Shown here in pieces: positions 16,590 to 24,637 of a DNA stretch of 64,000 nucleotides. Positions within the stretch are counted from its first letter, which is position 1, and every line of letters begins with the position of its first letter. The notes below the pieces were generated by a model. The model made no database searches. It worked only from the letters and a program-made list of their open reading frames with translations, and had not been told where the DNA came from. Made by a program: the position numbers and the translations under genes. Source of the stretch: Bradyrhizobium lablabi (lineage in GTDB: Bacteria > Pseudomonadota > Alphaproteobacteria > Rhizobiales > Xanthobacteraceae). The stretch covers positions 62,001-126,000 of the forward strand of contig NZ_JAFCLN010000001.1 of the NCBI RefSeq assembly GCF_018129385.1, in the 5' to 3' direction.

Positions 16590-17083
16590 TGCTGTCGCGC
16601 GAGAGCAGCGCCACGTTGCTGGATGCGGTCACCGCCTTCATCTACCGGGAAGCGCGTTTCCAGGACGAGCATCAATATGAGGCCTGGGAAGCGCTGTGGA
16701 CCGATGACGGGGTCTACTGGGTGCCGGCCAACGGTGCCGATATCGACCCCGACAAGGAGATGTCGATCATCTATGACAACCGCTCGCGCATCGCGCTGCG
16801 TGTGCGCCAGTTGCTGACCGGCAAGCATTTTACGCAAACGCCGCAGTCACGGCTGCGGCGGCTGGTGTCCAATATCGAACTGCTCGACCCGCAGCCCGGC
16901 GGCGATATCGCGGTCGGCAGCAACAGTATGATCTTCGAGTCGAGCCTGCGCGACGACACGATCTGGGCAGCCCGCAACGAATATCGCCTGCGCCATGTCG
17001 ATGGCGAATTGCGGATGGCCTACAAGAAGGTAATTTTGGTCAACAACGAGAAGGCGCTCTACACGCTTTCATTCCTGGTGTGA
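16589..17083 (+). CDS. Ring-hydroxylating dioxygenase, beta subunit
   Basis: A 164-residue small subunit of the SnoaL/NTF2-like fold, of typical length for the structural beta subunit of alpha3beta3 dioxygenases. Family-like stretches include VTAFIYREARFQDEHQYEAWEALWTDDGVYWVPAN and SIIYDNRSRIALRVRQL. Its ATG overlaps the alpha stop (TGATG), and it overlaps the crotonase gene by 4 bp, so three genes are translationally coupled. Confidence 0.9.
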   Translation: MLSRESSATLLDAVTAFIYREARFQDEHQYEAWEALWTDDGVYWVPANGADIDPDKEMSIIYDNRSRIALRVRQLLTGKHFTQTPQSRLRRLVSNIELLDPQPGGDIAVGSNSMIFESSLRDDTIWAARNEYRLRHVDGELRMAYKKVILVNNEKALYTLSFLV

Positions 17084-17886
17084 CGAAAACCATGATCGAC
17101 AAGGGACCGGTCCTGCTCGACATTTCCGACGGCATCGCGCGGCTGCGGCTCAACCGGCCGGATGCCGCCAACGGCATGAGCGTCGAATTGTTGAGCGCGC
17201 TGTGCGACGCCATCATGGCTTGTCATGGCCACCCGGATCTGCGCGTGGTGCTGCTGAGCGGCGAGGGTGCGAATTTCTGCGCTGGCGGCGACGTCCGCGC
17301 CTTTGCGTCCAAGGGCGAGAAGCTGCCGGACTATATCCGACAAGCAACCGCCTATTTGCAGAATGCAGTGACCGGTCTCTTGCGCCTGGAGGCTCCGGTG
17401 ATCGCATCCGTTCAAGGCTTTGCAGCCGGCGGCGGCGGCTTTGGTCTCGTCTGCGCCTCCGACATCGTGATCGCGGCGGAGTCCGCAAAATTCCTGGCAG
17501 GTGCGACCCGCGTTGCGATGGCGCCCGATGCCGGCGTTTCCGTCACGCTCTCGCGCCTGGTCGGCCTGCGGCGCGCGATGTCGATCCTGCTGACCAATCC
17601 GGTGATCTCCGCGGCTGAAGCCCTTGAGATGGGCATCGTCACCAAAGTCGTACCCGATGCAGAGCTGGCAAGCGCCTCGCTGGCCTTCGCGCAGGAGCTC
17701 GCGGCCGGTGCGCCGAAGGCACTGGCGGCGACCAAGCGGCTGGTCTGGGCCGGCACCGGTACCAGCATCGAGCAGTGCCTGTCGGAGGAAGCGCGAACGG
17801 TCTCCGAATTGTCGGGGACGTCAGATGCGCGCGAAGGCCTCGCCGCCGTGATCGAGCGGCGCAAGCCGAAATTTTTGGGGCGCTGA
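17080..17886 (+). CDS. Crotonase-superfamily enzyme, isomerase-like (PaaG type) rather than hydratase
   Basis: A 268-residue enoyl-CoA hydratase/isomerase family protein with the CoA-ester oxyanion loops FCAGGDVRAF and GFAAGGGGFGL. By eye-alignment to mitochondrial enoyl-CoA hydratase, the two catalytic glutamates are missing: Phe121 and Ala142 stand in their places. Asp150 in MAPDAG matches the catalytic aspartate of PaaG/enoyl-CoA isomerase proteins. It is therefore more likely a double-bond or epoxide isomerase acting on a CoA thioester. It starts at a GTG overlapping the previous stop; an ATG at 17092 is possible. Confidence 0.82.
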   Translation: MTKTMIDKGPVLLDISDGIARLRLNRPDAANGMSVELLSALCDAIMACHGHPDLRVVLLSGEGANFCAGGDVRAFASKGEKLPDYIRQATAYLQNAVTGLLRLEAPVIASVQGFAAGGGGFGLVCASDIVIAAESAKFLAGATRVAMAPDAGVSVTLSRLVGLRRAMSILLTNPVISAAEALEMGIVTKVVPDAELASASLAFAQELAAGAPKALAATKRLVWAGTGTSIEQCLSEEARTVSELSGTSDAREGLAAVIERRKPKFLGR

Positions 17887-17889
17887 CGC

Positions 17890-18648
17890 GTGCCGGCCGC
17901 CAGTCCGCTTCCCTTTGGACGGCTGGACGGCCGCCGCGCTTTCGTGTCGGGCGGCGCGCAAGGCATTGGTGCAGCGATCGTGCGAAGCTTCGCCGCGGCG
18001 GGTGCCAAGGTCGTGATCGCCGATCTCGATGCGGCACGTAGCGGCGCCGTCGCCACGGACGCAGGCGCGACCGCGGTGCGCCTCGACGTCAGCGATGCCG
18101 CCGGGGTCCGAGAGGTCATGGCCGCGCATGGCCCGTTCGACATCGTCGTCAACAACGCCGGCATCGACCAGCACGCCTTCTTCACCGACACCTCGGCGGA
18201 AGACTGGTTCAAATTGATCGGCGTCAATCTGGTCGCCGTGCTGGCTTGCATCCATGCCGCGCTACCAGCGATGCAGGCGGCAGGTTTTGGCCGCATCATC
18301 AACATCACGTCGGAAGCCGCGCGGCTGGGTTCGAAGGGCGGCGCGGTCTACTCCGCCGCCAAGGGCGGGGTGATCGCCTTCACCAAGAGCATCGCCCGAG
18401 AGAATGCGCGTTACGGCATCACGGCCAACGCGATCGCACCGGGACCGATCCGCACGCCGATGCTGGAGCAGGCGGTAGCCGAGGGCGGCGAAAAATTGCG
18501 GCGCGCCATGACGGAGGCAACGCTGCTGCGGCGGCTTGGCGAACCCGAGGAGGTTGCGGCAGCGGCGCTGTTCCTCGCCTCCGATCAGGCGGCCTACATC
18601 ACCGGCGAAACACTCGGCGTTTCCGGCGGCATGGGAATCGGCGGATGA
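17890..18648 (+). CDS. Short-chain dehydrogenase/reductase
   Basis: A 252-residue classical SDR. The nucleotide-binding motif is SGGAQGIGAAI (residues 20-30), followed by VIADLDAA, the structural NNAG, the catalytic serine in NITSEAARLG, and YSAAK with Tyr and Lys. The Asp in VIADLD after the second strand favours NAD(H). Its place after the dioxygenase and crotonase genes suits oxidation of a cis-dihydrodiol or a 3-hydroxyacyl-CoA. The GTG start lies 3 bp after the crotonase stop, and the 3' end overlaps the hydrolase gene (ATGA). Confidence 0.9.
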   Translation: MPAASPLPFGRLDGRRAFVSGGAQGIGAAIVRSFAAAGAKVVIADLDAARSGAVATDAGATAVRLDVSDAAGVREVMAAHGPFDIVVNNAGIDQHAFFTDTSAEDWFKLIGVNLVAVLACIHAALPAMQAAGFGRIINITSEAARLGSKGGAVYSAAKGGVIAFTKSIARENARYGITANAIAPGPIRTPMLEQAVAEGGEKLRRAMTEATLLRRLGEPEEVAAAALFLASDQAAYITGETLGVSGGMGIGG

Positions 18649-19577
18649 CACAGGCGGATGGCGATATCGCGCTCGATTCCGTCGAACGCGCGATCAGGAA
18701 GATCCAGACCGTGTATGGGAACTGGAGCCGCCAGACGACGGTGGCCCAGATGCGCAGCGATTGGGATGCGGCGTTCTCCGGCTGCACGGTGCCGGTGTCC
18801 TGCCGGCTGGTGTCCGCCGGCGGCGTCGACGGCGAATGGATCGTCCCGGCCGATGCGCCGCGCGACAAGGCGATCCTTTACTTCCACGGCGGCGGCTTTC
18901 GTCTCGGCTCCATCGCTTCGCATCGCGATCTGATCGCGCGCATCGCGGAGGCCGGCGGTTGCCGCGCGCTGGCCATCAACTATCGCCTGGCGCCGGAGCA
19001 TCGCTTTCCGGCCGCGCTGGAAGATGCGCTCACGGCCTATGCGTGGATGCTGGAGCAGGGCCTTGCGCCCAAAGACATCGCGCTTGCCGGCGATTCCGCC
19101 GGAGGCAATCTTGTGCTCACGACGATGCTCAGCCTGCGCGACCGCGGCGAACCGCTTCCCGCGGCGGGCGTGCTGATGTCGCCCTGGACCGATCTCGCCG
19201 CAACCGGCGGGAGTTTTCAAAGCCGAGCCGGCGCCGATCCGATCCATCAGCGGTCGATGATCCTGGCGCTCGCAAAGGGCTATATCGGCGAGGGTGGCGA
19301 TCCCCTTAACCCGCTCGCCTCGCCACTGTATGGCGACCTCAAGGGCCTGCCGCCGCTTCTGATCCATGCCGGCGACCGCGAGACCGCGCGCGATGACGCC
19401 ACAATGCTGGCGGAGAAAGCAAGGGCTGCCGGCGTCGATGTCGAACTGAAAGTCTGGGACGGCATGATCCACGTCTTTCAGATGTTTCCCGAAATCCCGC
19501 AGGCGTGGGAATCGATCACCGTTATCGCGGCCTTCCTGCGCCGGCACCTTTGCCTTGAGGTTGAGAGGGCAGGATGA
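18645..19577 (+). CDS. Alpha/beta hydrolase of the hormone-sensitive-lipase family
   Basis: A 310-residue esterase-like protein. It has the oxyanion motif HGGGF (81-85), the nucleophile elbow GDSAGGN with Ser151, and a C-terminal Asp/His pair around WDGMIHVFQMFP. These features define the HSL (family IV) esterases, cytoplasmic enzymes acting on short esters or lactones. The true start is the ATG at 18645, which overlaps the SDR stop. In this operon it may open a lactone or cleave an ester intermediate; that role is inferred. The 3' end overlaps the acyl-CoA dehydrogenase gene (ATGA). Confidence 0.9.
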   Translation: MTQADGDIALDSVERAIRKIQTVYGNWSRQTTVAQMRSDWDAAFSGCTVPVSCRLVSAGGVDGEWIVPADAPRDKAILYFHGGGFRLGSIASHRDLIARIAEAGGCRALAINYRLAPEHRFPAALEDALTAYAWMLEQGLAPKDIALAGDSAGGNLVLTTMLSLRDRGEPLPAAGVLMSPWTDLAATGGSFQSRAGADPIHQRSMILALAKGYIGEGGDPLNPLASPLYGDLKGLPPLLIHAGDRETARDDATMLAEKARAAGVDVELKVWDGMIHVFQMFPEIPQAWESITVIAAFLRRHLCLEVERAG

Positions 19578-20764
19578 ATGTCATGAGCGATCTCCGCCAC
19601 TCGAACGAAGCCGAGTTTCATTTCGCCGAACCGCCCAACCTATCCGAGGAGCTGCGGATGCTGCGCGAGCAGGTCCGCCGCTTCGTGGAAAAGGAAGTGG
19701 TGCCGCATGGCGAAGCCTGGGAACGCGAGGGCAAGATCCCGCGCGAAATCTTTCGCCGCATGGGTGCGCTCGGCTTTCTCGGCATGCGCCATGAGGCCGA
19801 ACATGGCGGCACCGACATGGGGCCGCTCGCCTCGATGGTTTTTGCCGAAGAACTCGGGCGCTCCACCTTCGGTGGGTTCACCTCATCCACCCTGGTGCAC
19901 TCCGACATGTCGGCGGTGCACATCACCCTGCGCGGCACGCCGGAGCAGAAGCGGAAATATCTGCCCGCGATCATTCGCGGCGAGACGATCTGCTCGATCG
20001 CGGTAACCGAGCCCGACGCCGGCTCCGACGTTGCCGGCCTGAAGACGCGAGCCCGCCGCGACGGCGACTTCTGGGTGATCAACGGCGCAAAAATGTTCAT
20101 CACCAACGCCGTCTATGGCGATATCCTGATCGTTGCCGCGCGCACCGATCCCGCGGCCAAGGGCAGCCGCGGCATTTCGCTGTTCATTGTCGAGCGTAAC
20201 ACGCCCGGCATCTCCGCAACGAAACTCGACAAGCATGGCTGGCTTTGCTCGGACACCGCCGAGATCGCCTTCCAGGACGTGCGGATCCCGGCCGAGAACC
20301 TGCTCGGCGAGGAGAACCGTGGCTTCTACGGCATCATGGAAACGTTTCAGAACGAGCGGATCTGCATCGGCGGCATCTGCGCCGGCGAATCCGCCAAGGC
20401 GATCGAGCTGACGACCAACTATGTGAAGACACGCCAGGCCTTCGGTGGCCCGCTGTGGAATCAGCAGAGCGTACGCCTGAAGCTGGCATCGCTTGCCGCC
20501 AAGGCAGCGGCCGCGCGGGCGCTGTCCTATCACGCCGCCGAACTGGCCGAGGCCGGAAGGCCCTGCGAACGCGAGGTGTCAATGGTGAAGGCGTTGTCGC
20601 CCGAAGTGCTGCATGAGGTCGTGCACGGATGCCTGCAACTGCATGGCGGCACCGGCTTCATGCGGGGAACGCCGATCGAGCGCATGGTCCGCGACGCGCG
20701 CGTCTTGACCATCGGCGGCGGGGCCACGGAAGTGATGCTCGAGGAAGTCGCCAAGCGGATGTAG
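19574..20764 (+). CDS. Acyl-CoA dehydrogenase
   Basis: A 396-residue FAD enzyme that oxidises an acyl-CoA to the 2-enoyl-CoA. Family signatures are plain: [40 protein letters not shown] in the middle domain, [48 protein letters not shown], and the C-terminal [35 protein letters not shown]. It is the last gene of the plus-strand operon and stops only 6 bp from the convergent quinone-reductase-like gene. Electron transfer would go to ETF, encoded elsewhere. Confidence 0.93.
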   Translation: MNVMSDLRHSNEAEFHFAEPPNLSEELRMLREQVRRFVEKEVVPHGEAWEREGKIPREIFRRMGALGFLGMRHEAEHGGTDMGPLASMVFAEELGRSTFGGFTSSTLVHSDMSAVHITLRGTPEQKRKYLPAIIRGETICSIAVTEPDAGSDVAGLKTRARRDGDFWVINGAKMFITNAVYGDILIVAARTDPAAKGSRGISLFIVERNTPGISATKLDKHGWLCSDTAEIAFQDVRIPAENLLGEENRGFYGIMETFQNERICIGGICAGESAKAIELTTNYVKTRQAFGGPLWNQQSVRLKLASLAAKAAAARALSYHAAELAEAGRPCEREVSMVKALSPEVLHEVVHGCLQLHGGTGFMRGTPIERMVRDARVLTIGGGATEVMLEEVAKRM

Positions 20765-20770
20765 GCGCCG

Positions 20771-21517
20771 CTATGCGGTGGTCGGCTTTCCCTGACCGAC
20801 GGCGCGTGCGGCAACCTCGGGCCTGAGCCGCCAGTCCGGACCAAAATCTCCCAGCGGATGGAAGAACAGCGGCTCGGTCGTCTCGATCTGCGCCAGCCTT
20901 GCGCCGTATTCGTCGAGATAGCGGCGACGGGTTGCTTCATCGACGAAATTGACCGACCACGACACAAAGGGCGGCAGCACGTTGCAGCCCGCATAGGCCA
21001 GTGCGCCGTTCTGGATCGGCCACAGGATGACATCGAGCGCACCGACCAGCCCGTCCGCTGCGCACATGCCCGGATAGGCCGCGGTGCTGGTCACGACCAT
21101 GGCGCGGCGGCCGTTGAGGCCGCCGGTGTCGTAGCGGCGCCCGCTGCCATAGACCGCGCCGTTGACGAACACGCGATCGAGCCAGCCCTTCATGATGGCG
21201 GGGACCGAAAACCACCACAGCGGAAATTGCAGGATCAGCATGTCGCACCAGAACAGCTTTTCGATCTCGCCGGCGATATCCTCGCTCAGCGTGCCGCGTT
21301 GGTAGTTGTGTTTCTGCTCCCGGTCATATTGCAGCCGGTCGGGAAAGCGCCGCTCGCCAAAATCGCCGGCGGTTGCGACCGGGTCGAAGTTCATGGCGTA
21401 GAGATCGGAGATCCTGACCTCGTGTCCGTGCGCGGTCAGCACCTCGACCGACCGCGCAAGAAGCGCAGCGTTGAACGACTGCGATTCCTGGTGGGCGTAG
21501 ACGATCAGGACCTTCAT
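20771..21517 (-). CDS. NAD(P)H quinone oxidoreductase-like flavodoxin-fold protein
   Basis: A 248-residue protein of the NQO1/MdaB family. It opens MKVLIVYAHQESQSFNAAL and has the flavin-loop LQFPLWWFSVPAIMKGWLDRVF and the typical GRRAMVVTSTAA segment. Such enzymes reduce quinones by two electrons or supply flavin-dependent reduction. It is the last gene of the minus-strand operon, so it probably serves the same pathway, perhaps handling a quinone or quinol intermediate. Its 5' end is 7 bp from the substrate-binding-protein stop. Confidence 0.87.
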   Translation of the reverse strand: MKVLIVYAHQESQSFNAALLARSVEVLTAHGHEVRISDLYAMNFDPVATAGDFGERRFPDRLQYDREQKHNYQRGTLSEDIAGEIEKLFWCDMLILQFPLWWFSVPAIMKGWLDRVFVNGAVYGSGRRYDTGGLNGRRAMVVTSTAAYPGMCAADGLVGALDVILWPIQNGALAYAGCNVLPPFVSWSVNFVDEATRRRYLDEYGARLAQIETTEPLFFHPLGDFGPDWRLRPEVAARAVGQGKPTTA

Positions 21518-21524
21518 GGGCCGC

Positions 21525-22682
21525 TTACTTCACCGGCTTGAAGCTCAGCGTTGCCGCATCGGCCTGCATGATCTGGAGCTTCTGGTTCGAGAAGCGCACG
21601 CCCGGGCCGAAGCTGATCGGCGCCATCACGCCGGTCTCGACATTCTTGGTATTCTCCAGCTCGGAGATGGTGCAGGCCCAGGTCGGCCGCTTGCCGCAGC
21701 GCTCGATCGCCGCGATCAGCACCTTTGCGGCGGCATAGCCGGTCATGGTGTAGCGGTTGATGCCCTTGAGCTCGGCTTCCGACACCAGCGGCTTGGCCTT
21801 TTCCAGGAACGCCTTGCCCGCTTCACCCGCGAACGGCTCGACATAGTCGACCGCGTAGATGCCGTCGCCGGCAGGTCCCATCAGCTTCAGCACCGGCTCG
21901 ATGCGGCCGGGCCAGAAGATGCCGGTGACCGGCTTGACGTTCAGTTTTTCCAGCTCCTTCATCATCGCGATGTTCTCCGCGATGATGCCGCCGGCCAGGA
22001 ACACTTCCGCGCCGGAATCCTTGAGCTGTAGCATGTCGGATGAAAAGTCCTGCTGGCCCTTCTTGTAATTGCCGCTGTAGACGACGTTCAGCTTCTTCGC
22101 CTTGACGACGCTGTCAAAACCGTCGCGCACGGTGATGCCGTAATCGTCGTCCTGGGTGATCAGGCCCCACTTCTTGCCGGGGTTCTTCTCGGCGAGGTAG
22201 TTGACGAGGTGGATGATGCCCTCCTCATAGGACTGGCCGACCACGAATACGTTCTTGCGCGCCGGCTCCCAGAGAAATTTCACCGGCGCGACGTCGATCA
22301 CGGTGGGAATGCCGGATTTCTCCAGCACCGGCATGACAGCGATCGACTGGCCGGAACCGGACATGCCGAGCATCGCAAAAGCCTTGTCGACCTCGATCAC
22401 CTTCTTGGCGCCCTGGATGGTGCGCGCGGTGACATAGCCGTCGTCTTCCAGCACATATTTGATCTTGCGGCCGTTGATGCCGCCGGCGCTGTTGGCTTCC
22501 GCGATTGCGATCTTGTGGCCGATCGAGGCGGCAACGCCGAGCAGGGCCGGCGGTCCCGTGAGCGGCTCGACGTCGCCGATCACGATCTCGGTGTCGGTGA
22601 TGCCCTGCTGTGCGAGCGCCGGGCCGCCGACGAGCAGGGCGCTGGCGAACAATAGCGAAGCGGTGGTCAGATATTTTTTCAT
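21525..22682 (-). CDS. Branched-chain-type ABC transporter substrate-binding protein (LivK family)
   Basis: A 385-residue periplasmic binding protein with signal peptide MKKYLTTASLLFASALLVGGPALA and mature N-terminus QQGITDTEIVIGDVEPLTGPPALLG, typical of the hydrophobic-amino-acid transporter (HAAT) family. In alphaproteobacteria many HAAT binding proteins bind aromatic or other carboxylic acids. Here the surrounding acyl-CoA synthetase and dioxygenase genes favour such a ligand over an amino acid. It lies 30 bp after the LivM-type gene. Confidence 0.9.
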   Translation of the reverse strand: MKKYLTTASLLFASALLVGGPALAQQGITDTEIVIGDVEPLTGPPALLGVAASIGHKIAIAEANSAGGINGRKIKYVLEDDGYVTARTIQGAKKVIEVDKAFAMLGMSGSGQSIAVMPVLEKSGIPTVIDVAPVKFLWEPARKNVFVVGQSYEEGIIHLVNYLAEKNPGKKWGLITQDDDYGITVRDGFDSVVKAKKLNVVYSGNYKKGQQDFSSDMLQLKDSGAEVFLAGGIIAENIAMMKELEKLNVKPVTGIFWPGRIEPVLKLMGPAGDGIYAVDYVEPFAGEAGKAFLEKAKPLVSEAELKGINRYTMTGYAAAKVLIAAIERCGKRPTWACTISELENTKNVETGVMAPISFGPGVRFSNQKLQIMQADAATLSFKPVK

Positions 22683-22712
22683 TCCCCTTCCTCCCTTGTG
22701 TTGTGTCGTTGA

Positions 22713-23759
22713 TCAGTAGCGCAGCGGCCAGTGCACCCATGTCCGCCGGATATCGTGCCAGAGGCCGACCAGCCCGCGCGGCTGGAAGCGCAGGAACAGG
22801 ATGATGACGAGGCCGTAGAGCATGCTCTTCAGCTCCTGCGCCCCGGTGGAGAACAGCGCGTCCATCTGCGCGCTGAACAGGCTGAAGACGAGGCGTGTGG
22901 CTTCCGGAAGCAGTACGATCAGCACGGTGCCGAGCACCGTGCCGAGCGCCGAGCCGAGCCCGCCGACGATCAGGATCGCCAGCGCCTCGATCGAGAGCAG
23001 GAACGGAAAGCCCTCGACGCTGACGAAGGAGAGATAAATGCCGTAGAGCGCACCCGAAATGCCGGTGATGAAGGCGGAGGTGACGAAGGCCAGCAGCTTG
23101 TAGGCATGCAGGTTGATGCCCATGACGCGGGCGGCGGTGTCGTTGTCGCGAATCGCGACAAAAGCGCGGCCGACCCTGCTGCGGCGAATGTTGAGCGTGG
23201 CGAACAGCGTAAGGATGGCAACGCCAAGGCAGAGCCAGGTGAAGGCCGTATCGCTGTCAAAACTGATGCCGAAGATTTCGGGACGCTGCACGGGGATGCC
23301 GCGGGCGCCGTTGGTGAGTGTGCGCGCTTCCAGGATCACGGTGTTGATGATGAAGGAGAACGCCAGCGTCGTGATGGCGAGGTAAAGGCCCTTCAGTCGC
23401 AGCGACGGCGCGCCGACGATCAGGCTGGCGATCGCCGGCACCACGCCGGCCCCGAGGAAGCCGACCAGCGGATGCATCTGATACTTCGAAACCAGCACCG
23501 CGTAGCCATAGGCGCCGGTGACGAGAAATCCGACATGGCCGAGCGAGATCAGCCCGGTGTAGCCGGTGAGGATGTTGAGGCCCAGCGTTCCGACCACGGT
23601 GATCAGGATGATCGTCACGAAGGAGAGCGCGTAGGCGTTCAGTGCATAGGGCGCGACGATCAGGGCGGCGACGGCTACCGCCGACCACAGCCAGACCGGC
23701 GGGGAATCCACCAGCGCAACGAGTTCGCCATAGGTTTGCTTGTAATCGCCGGTGCGCAT
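22713..23759 (-). CDS. Branched-chain-type ABC transporter permease (LivM family)
   Basis: A 348-residue inner-membrane permease with 8-10 hydrophobic segments. The LivM signature appears early (TVVGTLGLNILTGYTGLISLGHVGFLVTGAYGYAVL). The ATPase-contact region is around VAIRDNDTAARVMGINLHAYKLLAFVTSAFITGISGALYG. It pairs with the LivH-type permease located 5 bp upstream. Confidence 0.92.
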   Translation of the reverse strand: MRTGDYKQTYGELVALVDSPPVWLWSAVAVAALIVAPYALNAYALSFVTIILITVVGTLGLNILTGYTGLISLGHVGFLVTGAYGYAVLVSKYQMHPLVGFLGAGVVPAIASLIVGAPSLRLKGLYLAITTLAFSFIINTVILEARTLTNGARGIPVQRPEIFGISFDSDTAFTWLCLGVAILTLFATLNIRRSRVGRAFVAIRDNDTAARVMGINLHAYKLLAFVTSAFITGISGALYGIYLSFVSVEGFPFLLSIEALAILIVGGLGSALGTVLGTVLIVLLPEATRLVFSLFSAQMDALFSTGAQELKSMLYGLVIILFLRFQPRGLVGLWHDIRRTWVHWPLRY

Positions 23760-23764
23760 CTGCC

Positions 23765-24637
23765 CTAGACCCTTTCGATGTCGCGTTCGCCGAAAATGCC
23801 GAAGGGCCGGATCATCAGCACCACGATGATCATCAGAAAGCCCGCGACCTCCTTCATGCCGGAGCCGAGATAGCCGCCGGCGAGGTTCTCGGTGATCCCG
23901 ATCAGCAGCCCGCCGACGCCCGATCCGAGCACGGCGTCGAGCCCGCCGAGGATGGTGGCCGGGAAGGATTTCAGGCCAAGCTGGAACATCGCCGGCGACA
24001 GGTCATAGGAGATCGCGAAGAACACACCGGCGATGCCCGCAATGACGGAGGAGGCCGCCCAGGCCGCGGCGTGAACCCGCGGCGCGCTGATGCCCATCAG
24101 CAGGGCAGTGCGGTCGTCGGATGCGACGGCGCGCATCGCAACACCGAACTTGCTGTAGCGGAAGAACGCCCAGATCGCGGCCAGCAGCACCAGCAGGGTA
24201 GCAATGACGGCGATCTGTCCGGTACGCACGCCGATGTTGCCGACGCGGACGATGTTGCGGCCGAAGCCGACGTCGAGACCGTGCGGATAGGCGTCCCAGA
24301 TGAAGTTGATGGAGGAGCGCAGGATCACCGCGAGCCCGATCGTCACCATCACGGTGGCGAATACCGGCTCACCCAGCATCGGCCGCATCACGACCCGCTC
24401 GATCAGGAGGCCCAGGATGACAGCGGCGACGATCGCGCCGATGGCGACGACGAAGAGGTTGCCGCTGACCGTGGTCGAGATGGTCCAGGCGATATAGGCC
24501 ACGATCATGGTCATTTCGCCCTGCGCGAAATTGACGAGGCCGGTGGATTTGTAGATCACGGCAAATCCCATCGCGATCAGGCCGTAGATGGCGCCGATCG
24601 CAAGGCCCGAGATCAGGAGCTGGGTGAGATATTGCAT
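23765..24637 (-). CDS. Branched-chain-type ABC transporter permease (LivH family)
   Basis: A 290-residue permease with about eight membrane segments and the LivH pattern LISGLAIGAIYGLIAMGFAVIYKSTGLVNFAQGEMTMI. The coupling segment is VASDDRTALLMGISAPRVHAAAWAASSVIAGIAGVFFAI. Its ATG overlaps the stop of the acyl-CoA synthetase gene (TGATG), which embeds the synthetase inside the transporter operon. Confidence 0.92.
   Translation of the reverse strand: MQYLTQLLISGLAIGAIYGLIAMGFAVIYKSTGLVNFAQGEMTMIVAYIAWTISTTVSGNLFVVAIGAIVAAVILGLLIERVVMRPMLGEPVFATVMVTIGLAVILRSSINFIWDAYPHGLDVGFGRNIVRVGNIGVRTGQIAVIATLLVLLAAIWAFFRYSKFGVAMRAVASDDRTALLMGISAPRVHAAAWAASSVIAGIAGVFFAISYDLSPAMFQLGLKSFPATILGGLDAVLGSGVGGLLIGITENLAGGYLGSGMKEVAGFLMIIVVLMIRPFGIFGERDIERV

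Noticed and set aside
17080..17886. Plain enoyl-CoA hydratase
   Set aside because: Both catalytic glutamates appear to be missing and an isomerase-type aspartate is present.
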